Position numbers and translations under genes: made by a program. DNA of 64,000 nt from Streptomyces griseoruber (lineage in GTDB: Bacteria; Actinomycetota; Actinomycetes; Streptomycetales; Streptomycetaceae), in NCBI RefSeq assembly GCF_001514205.1, contig NZ_KQ948772.1, positions 190,795-254,794 of the forward strand. Reading direction: 5' to 3'. Below, piece after piece: positions 16,454 to 24,507 of this stretch (its first letter is position 1; every line of letters begins with the position of its first letter). Under the pieces are notes generated by a model. It was not told the origin of the DNA and did no database searches. It saw only the letters and a list, made by a program, of their open reading frames with translations.

Positions 16454-16990
16454 ATGAACCGTACGGACCGCAGGGAGCGCGTGGACGGCATGGGGAGCAC
16501 TCGGGGCGGCGCCAGGGACCGGGACGGTGCGGGGCGGGCGCGCAGTGCGCGGCCCCGGGACGGGCTGGGGCGGCCGCTGCCGTACGGGGCGGCGGGGGTG
16601 GCCCGGCAGCCCGAGGGGGTCGTACGGAGCCCGCGGGAGACCGTCGCCGAGGCGCAGGCGCTGCTGGACGCGGGGAGGCCGTTCCACGCGCACGAGGTCT
16701 TCGAGGACGCCTGGAAGACCGGCCCCGAGGCGGAACGCGGCCTGTGGCGCGGGCTCGCCCAGCTCGCGGTGGGCCTGACCCACGCGGCCCGGGGCAACCT
16801 CACCGGCGGTCCCCGGCTGCTGCGGCGCGGCGCCGGGGCCGTGGCGGAGTGGGCGGCGGGTTCGGGGGCGGAACAGGTGCACGGGATGGATCTCCCGGGG
16901 GTCGTCCGGTGGGGGCGGGCACTGGCGGACGAGGTGGAGCGGACGGGGGCGGCGGTGGACGCGGGGCGGCACGCGCCGCGGTTGCGGTGA
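16454..16990 (+). CDS. DUF309-family protein
   Basis: A 178-residue protein whose middle carries the DUF309 signature: ALLDAGRPFHAHEVFEDAWK (HxxxExxW with conserved His and Glu) and LWRGLAQLAVGLTHAARGN. The family forms small helical bundles that are probably metal-binding, with no established function. The first 55 residues are Arg/Gly-rich and look disordered, so the true start could be one of the internal ATG/GTG codons. No ribosome site is evident at 16454. It is alone on its strand and is followed by cobF. Confidence 0.8.
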   Translation: MNRTDRRERVDGMGSTRGGARDRDGAGRARSARPRDGLGRPLPYGAAGVARQPEGVVRSPRETVAEAQALLDAGRPFHAHEVFEDAWKTGPEAERGLWRGLAQLAVGLTHAARGNLTGGPRLLRRGAGAVAEWAAGSGAEQVHGMDLPGVVRWGRALADEVERTGAAVDAGRHAPRLR

Positions 16991-17035
16991 CTCCCGGTCC
17001 GGTCACTGTCAGTGGCGTACGGCAGACTCGGTGGC

Positions 17036-17809
17036 GTGCGAAAGATTCATGTCATCGGTATCGGCGCGGGCGACCCCGACCAGCTCACCCTCCAGGCCGT
17101 GCGGGCCCTGCGGGACACGGACGTGTTCTTCGTCCTGGACAAGGGCGAGGTGAAGAGCGACCTGACGCGGCTCCGCCGGGACCTCCTCGAGGCCCATCTG
17201 CCGGAGGGCGGGTACCGGGTGGTCGAGGCGCGGGATCCGGAGCGGGACCGCAGGGCCGGTGGGGCCGCCTACTCCCCCGCGGTCGGTGACTGGCGCGGCG
17301 CCCGCGCGGACATCTACGAGCGGCTGATCTCGCAGGAGCTCGGCGAGGACCAGAGCGGCGCGTTCCTGGTGTGGGGCGACCCCGCGCTCTACGACAGCAC
17401 GCTGGGCGTCCTGGAGGAGGTGCTGGCGCGGGGCACGGTGGCCTTCGACCATGACGTCGTGCCCGGCATCAGCAGCGTCTCGGCGCTGGTCGCCCGGCAC
17501 CGCACCGGCCTGAACCGGGTGGCGCGCCCGGTGCAGATCACCACCGGGCGGCGGCTCGCCGAGGGGTTCCCGGAGGGGGTGGACGACGTGGTGGTGATGC
17601 TGGACGCCCACCAGACGTTCCGGCGGTACGCCGAGGAGGACATCGACATCTACTGGGGCGCCTACATAGGCACCCCGGACGAGATCCTGGTCTCCGGTCC
17701 GCTCGCCGAGGCCGGCCCCCGGATCGAGCGGCTGCGGGCCGAGGCGCGCGAGCGCAAGGGCTGGATCATGGACACGTATCTGCTGCGCCGCAACCCGACG
17801 GAGCGGTAG
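17036..17809 (+). CDS. cobF: Precorrin-6A synthase (deacetylating), CobF
   Basis: A 257-residue SAM-dependent corrin methyltransferase. KIHVIGIGAGDPDQLTLQAV at the start is the conserved glycine motif; FLVWGDPALYDSTLGVLEEV and VVPGISSVSALVARH follow. DDVVVMLDAHQTF and DIYWGAYIGTPDEI are CobF-specific. It methylates precorrin-5 at C-1 with loss of acetate, an aerobic cobalamin-pathway step. The GTG at 17036 gives the expected N-terminus; the GTG at 17012 adds eight unlikely residues. It is an orphan here, with no other cob gene in the window. Confidence 0.9.
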   Translation: MRKIHVIGIGAGDPDQLTLQAVRALRDTDVFFVLDKGEVKSDLTRLRRDLLEAHLPEGGYRVVEARDPERDRRAGGAAYSPAVGDWRGARADIYERLISQELGEDQSGAFLVWGDPALYDSTLGVLEEVLARGTVAFDHDVVPGISSVSALVARHRTGLNRVARPVQITTGRRLAEGFPEGVDDVVVMLDAHQTFRRYAEEDIDIYWGAYIGTPDEILVSGPLAEAGPRIERLRAEARERKGWIMDTYLLRRNPTER

Positions 17810-17889
17810 CCCGGGCGGCCCGTCCGGCATGCGGGGGCGGCCCGCCGATGTGACCGTGACCTCGTGACCGTCGCCGAGGACAGCGCCCC

Positions 17890-18310
17890 CTCCTCCGCGC
17901 GCGCCGGATCTTCGAGGACTCCGGCACCCGGCTGGACGTGGCCGGTGCCTGGGCGGTGACGCAGGTGGAACCGCACGACCGGATGGTGGGCCGCAGCAGC
18001 CTGGGGCTGGTCGCCGGATGCCGCCGGAGGTGCTGCTGCCGGTGTTCGACCCATGGTCGACGAGGGGCATGTGACCCGCGACGGCTCGTTGCTCTCCCTG
18101 ACGGAAGCGGGCGTGCGCGAGGCCGGGGCGATCACCGCGGCGTGGGCCGGGTGGCTGGAGGAACGGGTGGCTCGGGACATCGGTCACCCCGCGCCGAGCG
18201 ATCTGCGCGCCGCCGTGGACGCCATCTCCAAGCGGCTGCTGGCCGAGGACCTCGGCGACGAGGCGCTCCGACGCCGCGCGGAACCGGAAGCCGCGGTCGT
18301 CGCGCCCTGA
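17890..18310 (+). pseudogene. Decayed C-terminal part of a transporter-associated winged-helix (MarR-like) protein
   Basis: Three frames must be joined to read it. First comes IFEDSGTRLDVAGAWAVTQV, then PHDRMVGRSSLGLV. A frame change near 18020 gives MPPEVLLPVFD, and another near 18050 gives MVDEGHVTRDGSLLSLTEAG and the rest. The last part looks like the MarR-like tail fused to some actinobacterial MFS drug transporters (from memory). No transporter-like membrane segments remain upstream. Two frameshifts plus the missing 5-prime part make this a pseudogene. The last fragment has its own ATG at 18053. Confidence 0.65.
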
Positions 18311-18639
18311 TGCGCGCCGACCGCGGCTCGTGCTGTCTGCCCGAGGCCGGCCTCGGCATCCCCTTCGCGCCGGGCATGTCCGCCCCCGCCCGGGCCCGGC
18401 TCACCCCGCGACCGCGCACGAGGCCATGGTCACCACCGGCCGCCACGGCGGCCGGTGAGGCGCTGAGCGCCGATATCGTGGACCACGCGGTCGACGAGAA
18501 CGCCGTACGGACCACGGCCGCCGAACTCGCCGCCACCCGGGCCGGGAAGGCGGGCGACACCCTGCGCACCATCACGTCCCGTCTGCAAGCGCAGGTGCTG
18601 ACGCCCCTCGGCGAGCGGGAGAACCCGCTCGGCGACTGA
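18311..18639 (+). pseudogene. Frameshifted C-terminal part of an enoyl-CoA hydratase/isomerase
   Basis: MRADRGSCCLPEAGLGIPFA followed by PGMSAPARARL is a crotonase-fold segment that normally lies mid-protein. A frame change near 18400 (TAHEAMVT read in the second frame) returns to GEALSADIVDHAVDENAVRT and AGKAGDTLRTITSRLQ, the usual C-terminus. The N-terminal half with the oxyanion hole is absent. It abuts the preceding remnant at TGATG, showing two truncated genes joined by deletion. Confidence 0.65.
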
Positions 18640-18686
18640 GCACCTCCGGTACGGCGACACCAGCAAGCCCCTCGAAAGGATCCCGC

Positions 18687-19142
18687 GTGAGCACCACCGA
18701 CCTCTCCGCCCTGTCCGGCCTCGAACTCCTGCGTCTCGTACGGGACGGACGGCTCGGCGACACACCGTCCATCGGGCGGCTGCTCGGGATGCGCTTCGAC
18801 GAGGTGGAGCACGGGCGGATCGTGCTCTCGCTCGACACCCGCCCCGACTTCGCCAACCCGCTCGGCACCGTGCACGGCGGCATCGCCGCGACCATGCTGG
18901 ACTCGGCCCTGGCCTGCGCGGTCCACACCACCCTGCCCGCCGGCACCGGCTACACCACGCTGGAGCTCAAGGTGAACTACATACGGCCCGCCCGCACGGA
19001 CGGCCAGACGCTGACCGCCGAGGGCACCGTCATCCACGCGGGCCGCCGTACCGCCACCGCCGAGGGCAGGGTCGTCGACGACCAGGGGCGGCTGATCGCC
19101 CACGCGACCACCACGTGCATGATCCTCGGGCCGGGCCGCTGA
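18687..19142 (+). CDS. PaaI-family hotdog-fold thioesterase
   Basis: A 151-residue single hotdog domain. FANPLGTVHGGIAATMLDSA carries the HGG motif with the conserved Asp of the following helix, and GYTTLELKVNYIRPAR is the matching second half. Such enzymes hydrolyse acyl- or arylacyl-CoA thioesters in the cytoplasm. AAAGGAT precedes the GTG start. It follows the enoyl-CoA-hydratase remnant, which may be the relic of a former acyl-CoA operon. Confidence 0.9.
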   Translation: MSTTDLSALSGLELLRLVRDGRLGDTPSIGRLLGMRFDEVEHGRIVLSLDTRPDFANPLGTVHGGIAATMLDSALACAVHTTLPAGTGYTTLELKVNYIRPARTDGQTLTAEGTVIHAGRRTATAEGRVVDDQGRLIAHATTTCMILGPGR

Positions 19143-19463
19143 ACGGTGCCACCAACCCCTCGCCCACCGTCTCGGTCAGCCGTACATCGCCACGCCGTAC
19201 AGAGTCACCAGCGCGTCGTCGATGGGATGGGGCCGCGGCCTGCCGGCGGGATCGAGCCTGTTCCACCTCCGGAGGTTCAGCGCGACGGCCATCTGCCGTT
19301 TGGGGAGACGACCGGGACGGCGCGTTGCATCTGGGCCGGCGACGACGGGCTGATGAAGGGAGGCCGCCGGGCCCACCCATGACATGTCGTGGACGCTGTG
19401 GTCGCGCGGCGGGTCGATCATGCCGAACCACGACTCGTAGAGCTGCGAGGACCTGGCGCAGAC
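19143..19463. other. Gene-poor stretch with no supported gene
   Basis: The 320 bp between the thioesterase stop and the TauE stop. The minus strand at 19176-19421 could encode 81 residues containing NLRRWNRLDPAGRPRPHPID and ending LYGVAMYG, which looks protein-like and may be a gene remnant, but I cannot place it in a family. No ribosome site or hairpin was found. Confidence 0.4.
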
Positions 19464-20237
19464 CTAGCGCAGAAGCAGTTGCAGGCCGCCCACGACGGTC
19501 GCCGCGATGACGAGCTGCTCGAACAGCCGCTGGTTGATGCGGTGGACGGCCCATTTGCCGAGCAGGGCGCCGGGGACGACGAACACGGCGAGCGCCGCGT
19601 CCAGCAGCAGCGAGGAGCCGTCGATCAGGCCGAGGCCGGCGCTGAAGGGCACCTTCGAGAGGTTGACGATGAGGAAGAAGAAGGCGGAGGTGCCGAGGAA
19701 GCCGAGTTTGCGGAAGCCCGCCGAGAGCAGGTACATCGACATCACCGGGCCGCCCGCGTTGGCGACCATCGTGGTGAAGCCGCCGAGGACGCCGTAGGAG
19801 CGGGCCTTGACGCGGCCCGCGCGGGTGACCACCGCGTCCGGGGCGACGGGCGCCTCGGCCGTACGGCGGCGCCACACGGTGACGGCCGCCATCAGCAGCA
19901 GGATGGCGCCGATCGAGGTGCGCACCGCTCCGTCGTCGGCCCACATCAGGAAGACCGTGCCGAGGACCACCCCGGCCGCGACCGCCGGGAACAGCCGCCA
20001 CAGGGTGGGCCAGTGCGCGTGCCGCCGGTAGGTGAGGACGGCCAGGACGTCCCCCGCGATCAGCAGCGGCAGCAGGACACCGGTCGACGCACGGGCCGGC
20101 AGGACCGCCGCGAAGATCGCCAGGCTGACCGTGTTGGCGCCGCTGACCGCCGTCTTGGAGAAGCCGACCAGCAGCGCCGCGAGGGCGAGGGCGGCGAACT
20201 CCCAGCCGGTGATGTGCCACAGATTCATCGTGTTCAT
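19464..20237 (-). CDS. TauE/SafE-family sulfite exporter-like permease
   Basis: A 257-residue membrane protein with about eight hydrophobic segments in two related halves. The half-repeat motifs are LALAALLVGFSKTAVSGANT and GGFTTMVANAGGPVMSMYLL, both typical of TauE/SafE transporters of sulfite or organosulfonates. The ATG at 20237 is supported by TAGCAT 11 bp upstream and lack of a ribosome site (leaderless or nearly so). It is a single gene, so the transported anion cannot be deduced. Confidence 0.9.
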   Translation of the reverse strand: MNTMNLWHITGWEFAALALAALLVGFSKTAVSGANTVSLAIFAAVLPARASTGVLLPLLIAGDVLAVLTYRRHAHWPTLWRLFPAVAAGVVLGTVFLMWADDGAVRTSIGAILLLMAAVTVWRRRTAEAPVAPDAVVTRAGRVKARSYGVLGGFTTMVANAGGPVMSMYLLSAGFRKLGFLGTSAFFFLIVNLSKVPFSAGLGLIDGSSLLLDAALAVFVVPGALLGKWAVHRINQRLFEQLVIAATVVGGLQLLLR

Positions 20238-20361
20238 GCGGAGACCGATGCTATGCGCACGCATTCGGCGGCGTAAGAACCGTCTCGCCAGATGGCCAGG
20301 CCACCGGGCGCGGCCCTGAGAGGATCCCTCCGAGGCGTCACCCGACCCAGTTGGAGGAGCC

Positions 20362-21198
20362 ATGGCCGAGCACGTCCTCGCGGGCACACGCGGCACGATC
20401 ACGGTGCACCGCTGGCCGAACCCGGCGGCCCGCTACCTCGCCCTGGTCGTGCACGGCTACGGCGAGCACGCCGGCCGCTACGAGGAACTCGCCGGCGTCC
20501 TGACCGCGCACGGCGCCGCCGTGTTCGCGCCCGACCACATGGGGCACGGCAGGTCGGACGGCGAACGGGTGCGGATCGAGGACTTCGAGGACGTGGTCAC
20601 CGATGCGCGGGCCGTCGCGGAACTCGCCCGGGCCACCCACCCGGACCTGCCGCTGGTCCTGATCGGGCACTCCATGGGCGGCCTCGTCGCCGCCCGCTAC
20701 GCCCAGCGCCACGGCACCGGTCTCACCGCGCTCGTCCTGTCCGGGCCGGTCATCGGCGACTGGGAGCTGCCCGGTCGGCTGCTGGCGCACACGGAGATCC
20801 CCGACGTCCCCGTCAGCCCCGCCGCCCTCTCCCGCGACCCGGCGGTCGGGACGGCGTACGCGGCGGATCCCCTGGTCTGGCACGGGCCGATGAAACGGCC
20901 GACGCTGGAGGCCTTCGTACGGACCCTGGAGACCGTCGCCGGGGACGGACCGGTCGGCGCGCTCCCGCTGCTGTGGCTGCACGGCGACGCCGACCGGCTG
21001 GTCCCGCTGCCCGGCAGCCGCACCGGCGTCGAGCGCCTCGCCGGGGGCGCTCTGACCGAGCGGATCTACCCGGGCGCCCGCCACGAGGTGTTCCACGAGA
21101 CGAACCGGACGGAGGTCTTCGCCGACCTGACCGGCTTCCTGGACGGGGTCCTCGACGGGGTCCCTGACCGGCCACGGCAGACAGAGCCCACCCGCTGA
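20362..21198 (+). CDS. Alpha/beta hydrolase, monoacylglycerol lipase-like
   Basis: A 278-residue serine hydrolase. LVVHGYGEHAGRYEELAGVL is the oxyanion-hole region typical of monoacylglycerol lipases, followed by APDHMGHGRSDGER. The nucleophile Ser104 is in LIGHSMGGLVAARY, the acid Asp in LHGDADRLVP and the His in GARHEVFHE. There is no signal peptide, so it acts in the cytoplasm or at the membrane face. GGAGGAGCC precedes the ATG. Related hydrolases take lysophospholipids, so the substrate is not certain. Confidence 0.9.
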   Translation: MAEHVLAGTRGTITVHRWPNPAARYLALVVHGYGEHAGRYEELAGVLTAHGAAVFAPDHMGHGRSDGERVRIEDFEDVVTDARAVAELARATHPDLPLVLIGHSMGGLVAARYAQRHGTGLTALVLSGPVIGDWELPGRLLAHTEIPDVPVSPAALSRDPAVGTAYAADPLVWHGPMKRPTLEAFVRTLETVAGDGPVGALPLLWLHGDADRLVPLPGSRTGVERLAGGALTERIYPGARHEVFHETNRTEVFADLTGFLDGVLDGVPDRPRQTEPTR

Positions 21199-21207
21199 AG
21201 CCCGCGT

Positions 21208-22461
21208 TCAGCCCCCGGCCACCGCCAGCCGGGACAGCGCCGCCGACACCAGCGTCCGCACCCCCGGCACCAGCACCGACGGATCGGGGGCGAACAACGG
21301 GCTGTGATTCCCCGGCACGTTGGCGAACTTCTCCCTCAACTCCTCGCCCGGTGCCGCCTCCCAGACGGCGGCCGGGGTCGAGGTGACGTACCAGTAGTCG
21401 TACGGCACGCCCTGGGGCGCGAGGAGCGAGAAGTCCTCGCTGCCCATCGTCCCGCCGAAGTCGAACACCGTGTGCTCGCCGAAGAGCCGGCGGTGGACGG
21501 CGGCGATCTCGCCGTCCAGGGCGGGGTCGTTGACGGTGTTCGGATAGCCGGGCAGGACGGTGAGCTCGGGCGGCACCGGGCAGCCCGCGGCGGCGCACTC
21601 CCCCTCGACGATCCGGCGGATCGCGGTGAGGACGCGCTCGCGCACCCGGTCGTCCCGGGTCCGTACGTTCAGCGAGAGCCGCGCCTCGGCCGGGATGATG
21701 TTGGGTTTCGTCCCGGCGTGGAAGGAGCCCACCGTCAGCACCGCCGACTCGCCCGCCGCGATCTCCCGGGAGACGACCGTCTGCAACCGGGTGACGACGT
21801 GCGCGGCCGTGACCACCGGGTCGACCGTCGACTCGGGCCGTGAACCGTGTCCGCCCACTCCGTGCACCACGACGTCGAGGTCGTCCGAGGCCGACAGGGT
21901 CAGTCCGGGGGTGTGCGGGTAGAAGCCGGCCAGGCCGGGCGCCGCGTGCTGCCCGAACAGCACGTCGGGGCGCGGGAACCGCTCGTGGACGCCGTCCGCG
22001 ACCATCGCGGCCGCCCCGCCCTCCGCCTCCTCGGCGGGCTGCCCGACCACGACGAGCGTGCCGGACCAGAGGTCCCGGGCGGCGGCGAGGGCCTCGGCGG
22101 CGGCGGCCAGCCAGGTGATGTGGAGGTCGTGGCCGCAGGCGTGCATCACCCCGTCGGCGGTCGAGGCGTACGGCAGCCCGGTCGCCTCCCGCACCGGCAG
22201 CGCGTCCATGTCGCCTCGCAGCCACACCACCGGCCCCTCGCCCTGGGCCAGTACCCCGACCACCCCGGTGCGGGCGACGCCCTCGGTCACCTCGTACCCG
22301 GCGGCCCGCAGCCGGGCGGCGAGCCGCGCCGCGGTGCGGTGCTCGGTGAAGGCGAGTTCGGGGTGACGGTGCAGGTCCCGGTAGAAGTCCTCCAGGTCCC
22401 CCTGCTGCAGACCCGCGGTGATGTCCCGGGTGAGACGGGCGACGACGGCCGGATCGGTCAT
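21208..22461 (-). CDS. M20-family amidohydrolase (hippurate/N-acyl-amino acid hydrolase-like)
   Basis: A 417-residue M20D-type peptidase. FYRDLHRHPELAFTEHRTAA is the family start, and WLRGDMDALPV and MHACGHDLHITWL carry metal ligands. GQPAEEAEGGAAAMV contains the catalytic Glu, and GTMGSEDFSLLAPQG is near the end. It hydrolyses N-acyl amino acids or small amides. The ATG at 22461 has TACCCT (22468-22473) 6 nt upstream and no ribosome site, so the mRNA is probably leaderless. The gene converges with the lipase-like gene, the stops being 10 bp apart. Confidence 0.92.
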   Translation of the reverse strand: MTDPAVVARLTRDITAGLQQGDLEDFYRDLHRHPELAFTEHRTAARLAARLRAAGYEVTEGVARTGVVGVLAQGEGPVVWLRGDMDALPVREATGLPYASTADGVMHACGHDLHITWLAAAAEALAAARDLWSGTLVVVGQPAEEAEGGAAAMVADGVHERFPRPDVLFGQHAAPGLAGFYPHTPGLTLSASDDLDVVVHGVGGHGSRPESTVDPVVTAAHVVTRLQTVVSREIAAGESAVLTVGSFHAGTKPNIIPAEARLSLNVRTRDDRVRERVLTAIRRIVEGECAAAGCPVPPELTVLPGYPNTVNDPALDGEIAAVHRRLFGEHTVFDFGGTMGSEDFSLLAPQGVPYDYWYVTSTPAAVWEAAPGEELREKFANVPGNHSPLFAPDPSVLVPGVRTLVSAALSRLAVAGG

Positions 22462-22682
22462 GGACGGAGGGTACGGGGTGGCCGGCCGAACGGTCGAGGA
22501 ACCGTCCCTGGGACACCGGCCGTTCGGCCGAGGCACGGGGCGTCCCCGGACGGCGAGGCTGGAGCCGCCTGATCGTGCATGTCGCCGGCGGCGACCGCGC
22601 GCTCGACACGGCCGCCACCGCCCTCACCGGCCTGGGCACCGCGCACGCCCCGCCCGGCCGCGCTCCTGAGCCGCGCGGCGCC

Positions 22683-23537
22683 TCAGAGGTGCAGGAGGCG
22701 TGCGATCGTGCGCAGGACCCCGTTGTCGTTGTTGGAGGGCGCGAGGTGGCGGGCGCGCTCGACGACCCGGGGGTGGGCGTTGGCCATGGCGAAGGACCAG
22801 TCGGCGGCGTCCAGCATCTCCAGGTCGTTGAGGTAGTCGCCGAACACCATGGTCTGCGCGGGGGTGATGCCCAGCTCGCGCTGGAGCCGGCGCAGGGCGG
22901 CGCCCTTGCTGGCGGTGCGGTTCATGACGTCGACCCAGTGCTCGCCGGAGACGACGACCTGGTGGGTGTCCGCGAACGGGGCGAGCCCGGGGGCGGTGGT
23001 CTCCTCGACGGCGCCGAAGTCGAACAGGGCGACCTTGATGACGTCGTCGTCGACGGCGGTGAGGTCCTCGACGAGCTCGCAGCGCACGTAGTACCGGCGC
23101 ACCTCGGCCAGGAAGGCCTCGTCGGCCCGCTCGACGTACGCGGACCGCTTCCCGCAGACGACGGCGCCCAGGTCGACCCCGTCGGCCGCGAGTCCCCGTA
23201 CCGTGTGCACGATCTTCGCGGTCACGGCCGGTTCCAGCGGATCGGAGCTGAGCTCCCGCCCGTCGCGCACCACATAGGTGCCGTTCTCGGCTATGAACAC
23301 CATCCCGTCGGCGACCTCGGCGAACTCCGCCGCCAGGGTGGCGTACTGGCGTCCGCTCGCCGGGCTGAACAGCACCCCGCGCTCACGCAGCCGCGCCAGG
23401 GTGTCCCACAGCCCCTCCGGGATCCGCTTGTCGTCGTCGAGCAGGGTGCCGTCCATGTCGGTGACGACGAGCCGGATGTCGACGGGACCGTCCGGGAGCT
23501 CGGGGGCGGTCGGCCGGGGAGCGTGCGAGTAGGGCAT
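22683..23537 (-). CDS. Cof-type HAD hydrolase
   Basis: A 284-residue HAD phosphatase of the Cof/IIB class. Motif I is LVVTDMDGTLLDDDKR, motif II lies in FSPASGRQYATL, and the C-terminal TASKGAALRRLQRELGI supplies the Lys. VFGDYLNDLEML is motif IV. Members dephosphorylate sugar phosphates, PLP or flavin precursors. ATG 23537 has AGGAAGCAGGAC upstream. It is divergent from the methyltransferase gene. Confidence 0.9.
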   Translation of the reverse strand: MPYSHAPRPTAPELPDGPVDIRLVVTDMDGTLLDDDKRIPEGLWDTLARLRERGVLFSPASGRQYATLAAEFAEVADGMVFIAENGTYVVRDGRELSSDPLEPAVTAKIVHTVRGLAADGVDLGAVVCGKRSAYVERADEAFLAEVRRYYVRCELVEDLTAVDDDVIKVALFDFGAVEETTAPGLAPFADTHQVVVSGEHWVDVMNRTASKGAALRRLQRELGITPAQTMVFGDYLNDLEMLDAADWSFAMANAHPRVVERARHLAPSNNDNGVLRTIARLLHL

Positions 23538-23687
23538 GTCCTGCTTCCTGTGCTGCGGGCGCGGGTGCCGCGACGGGGGTGACCGGATTGTCACCCTACC
23601 GGGGGACCCCGCGAATCCCGGGACAGCGATGATCATGGGGCGGCACAATGGACAGCCGGACGGTCGGTCGCATGAAGGAGCGGTGAC

Positions 23688-24476
23688 GTGGGCGGTGCAC
23701 GGCTGGACACCAGCGTGGCGCACAACGCGCGGGTGTGGAACTACTGGATCGGCGGCAAGGACAACTACGAGGTCGACCAGCGGGTCGGCGCGCACGTCGC
23801 CGGCATGTTCCCGCTGATCCGGGACATCGCCCGCGCGGACCGCTGGTTCCTGGGCCGGGCGGTGCGGTTCCTCGCCGAGGAGCGCGGGGTGCGGCAGTTC
23901 CTGGACATCGGCACCGGGCTGCCGACGGCCGACAACACGCACGACATAGCGCAGCGGATCGCGCCGGACTCCAAGATCGTGTACGTGGACAACGACCCGA
24001 TCGTGCTGGCGCACGCCCGCACCCTGCTGACGGGCACCTCCGAGGGCCGCACGGACTACATCGACGCCGATGTCCACGACCCGTCCGCGATCCTCCAACG
24101 GGCCTCCGGCACCCTCGACTTCGACCGGCCGGTCGCGGTGATGATGCTGGGCATCCTGAACTTCGTGCTGGACTACGAGGCGGCCCGGGACATCGTCCGC
24201 AAGGTCATGGCCCAGGTCCCCGCGGGCAGCTACCTGGTGCTGACCCACCCCACGCACGACGCGGAGGTGGGCGGCGAGGGCCAGATCCCGGCGATGAAGT
24301 TCTGGAACGAGAACGCCACCCCGCCGATCACCGCCCGCTCCGGCGCGGAGATAACCGCGTTCTTCGAGGGTCTGGAGCTGGTGGAGCCGGGCCTGGTGTC
24401 GTGCGCGCGCTGGCGGGCCGACGACGACTCGGCGGCGACGGTGCCGCAGTACGGCGCGGTGGCCGTGAAACCCTGA
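23688..24476 (+). CDS. S-adenosyl methyltransferase of the DUF574 family
   Basis: A 262-residue protein of a family greatly expanded in streptomycetes. Its first 30 residues show the hallmark HNARVWNYWIGGKDNYEVDQ. The SAM-binding motif is FLDIGTGLPTADNTHDIAQR, and IVYVDNDPIVLAHARTLL is motif II. The methyl acceptor is unknown. AAGGAG lies 8 nt before the GTG start. The gene is 31 bp before the glutamine-synthetase-like gene and may be cotranscribed with it. Confidence 0.93.
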   Translation: MGGARLDTSVAHNARVWNYWIGGKDNYEVDQRVGAHVAGMFPLIRDIARADRWFLGRAVRFLAEERGVRQFLDIGTGLPTADNTHDIAQRIAPDSKIVYVDNDPIVLAHARTLLTGTSEGRTDYIDADVHDPSAILQRASGTLDFDRPVAVMMLGILNFVLDYEAARDIVRKVMAQVPAGSYLVLTHPTHDAEVGGEGQIPAMKFWNENATPPITARSGAEITAFFEGLELVEPGLVSCARWRADDDSAATVPQYGAVAVKP

Positions 24477-24507
24477 ACTCCCTGACGGACGAGCCCGTGG
24501 AGGACGT

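Noticed and set aside
18053..18310. Stand-alone 85-residue regulator gene
   Set aside because: The frames just upstream continue the same protein across two frameshifts, so it is better read as the tail of a pseudogene.
22575..22683. Small plus-strand protein starting VHVAGGDRALDTAATAL
   Set aside because: Runs into the antisense of the HAD gene, no ribosome site, too short to support.
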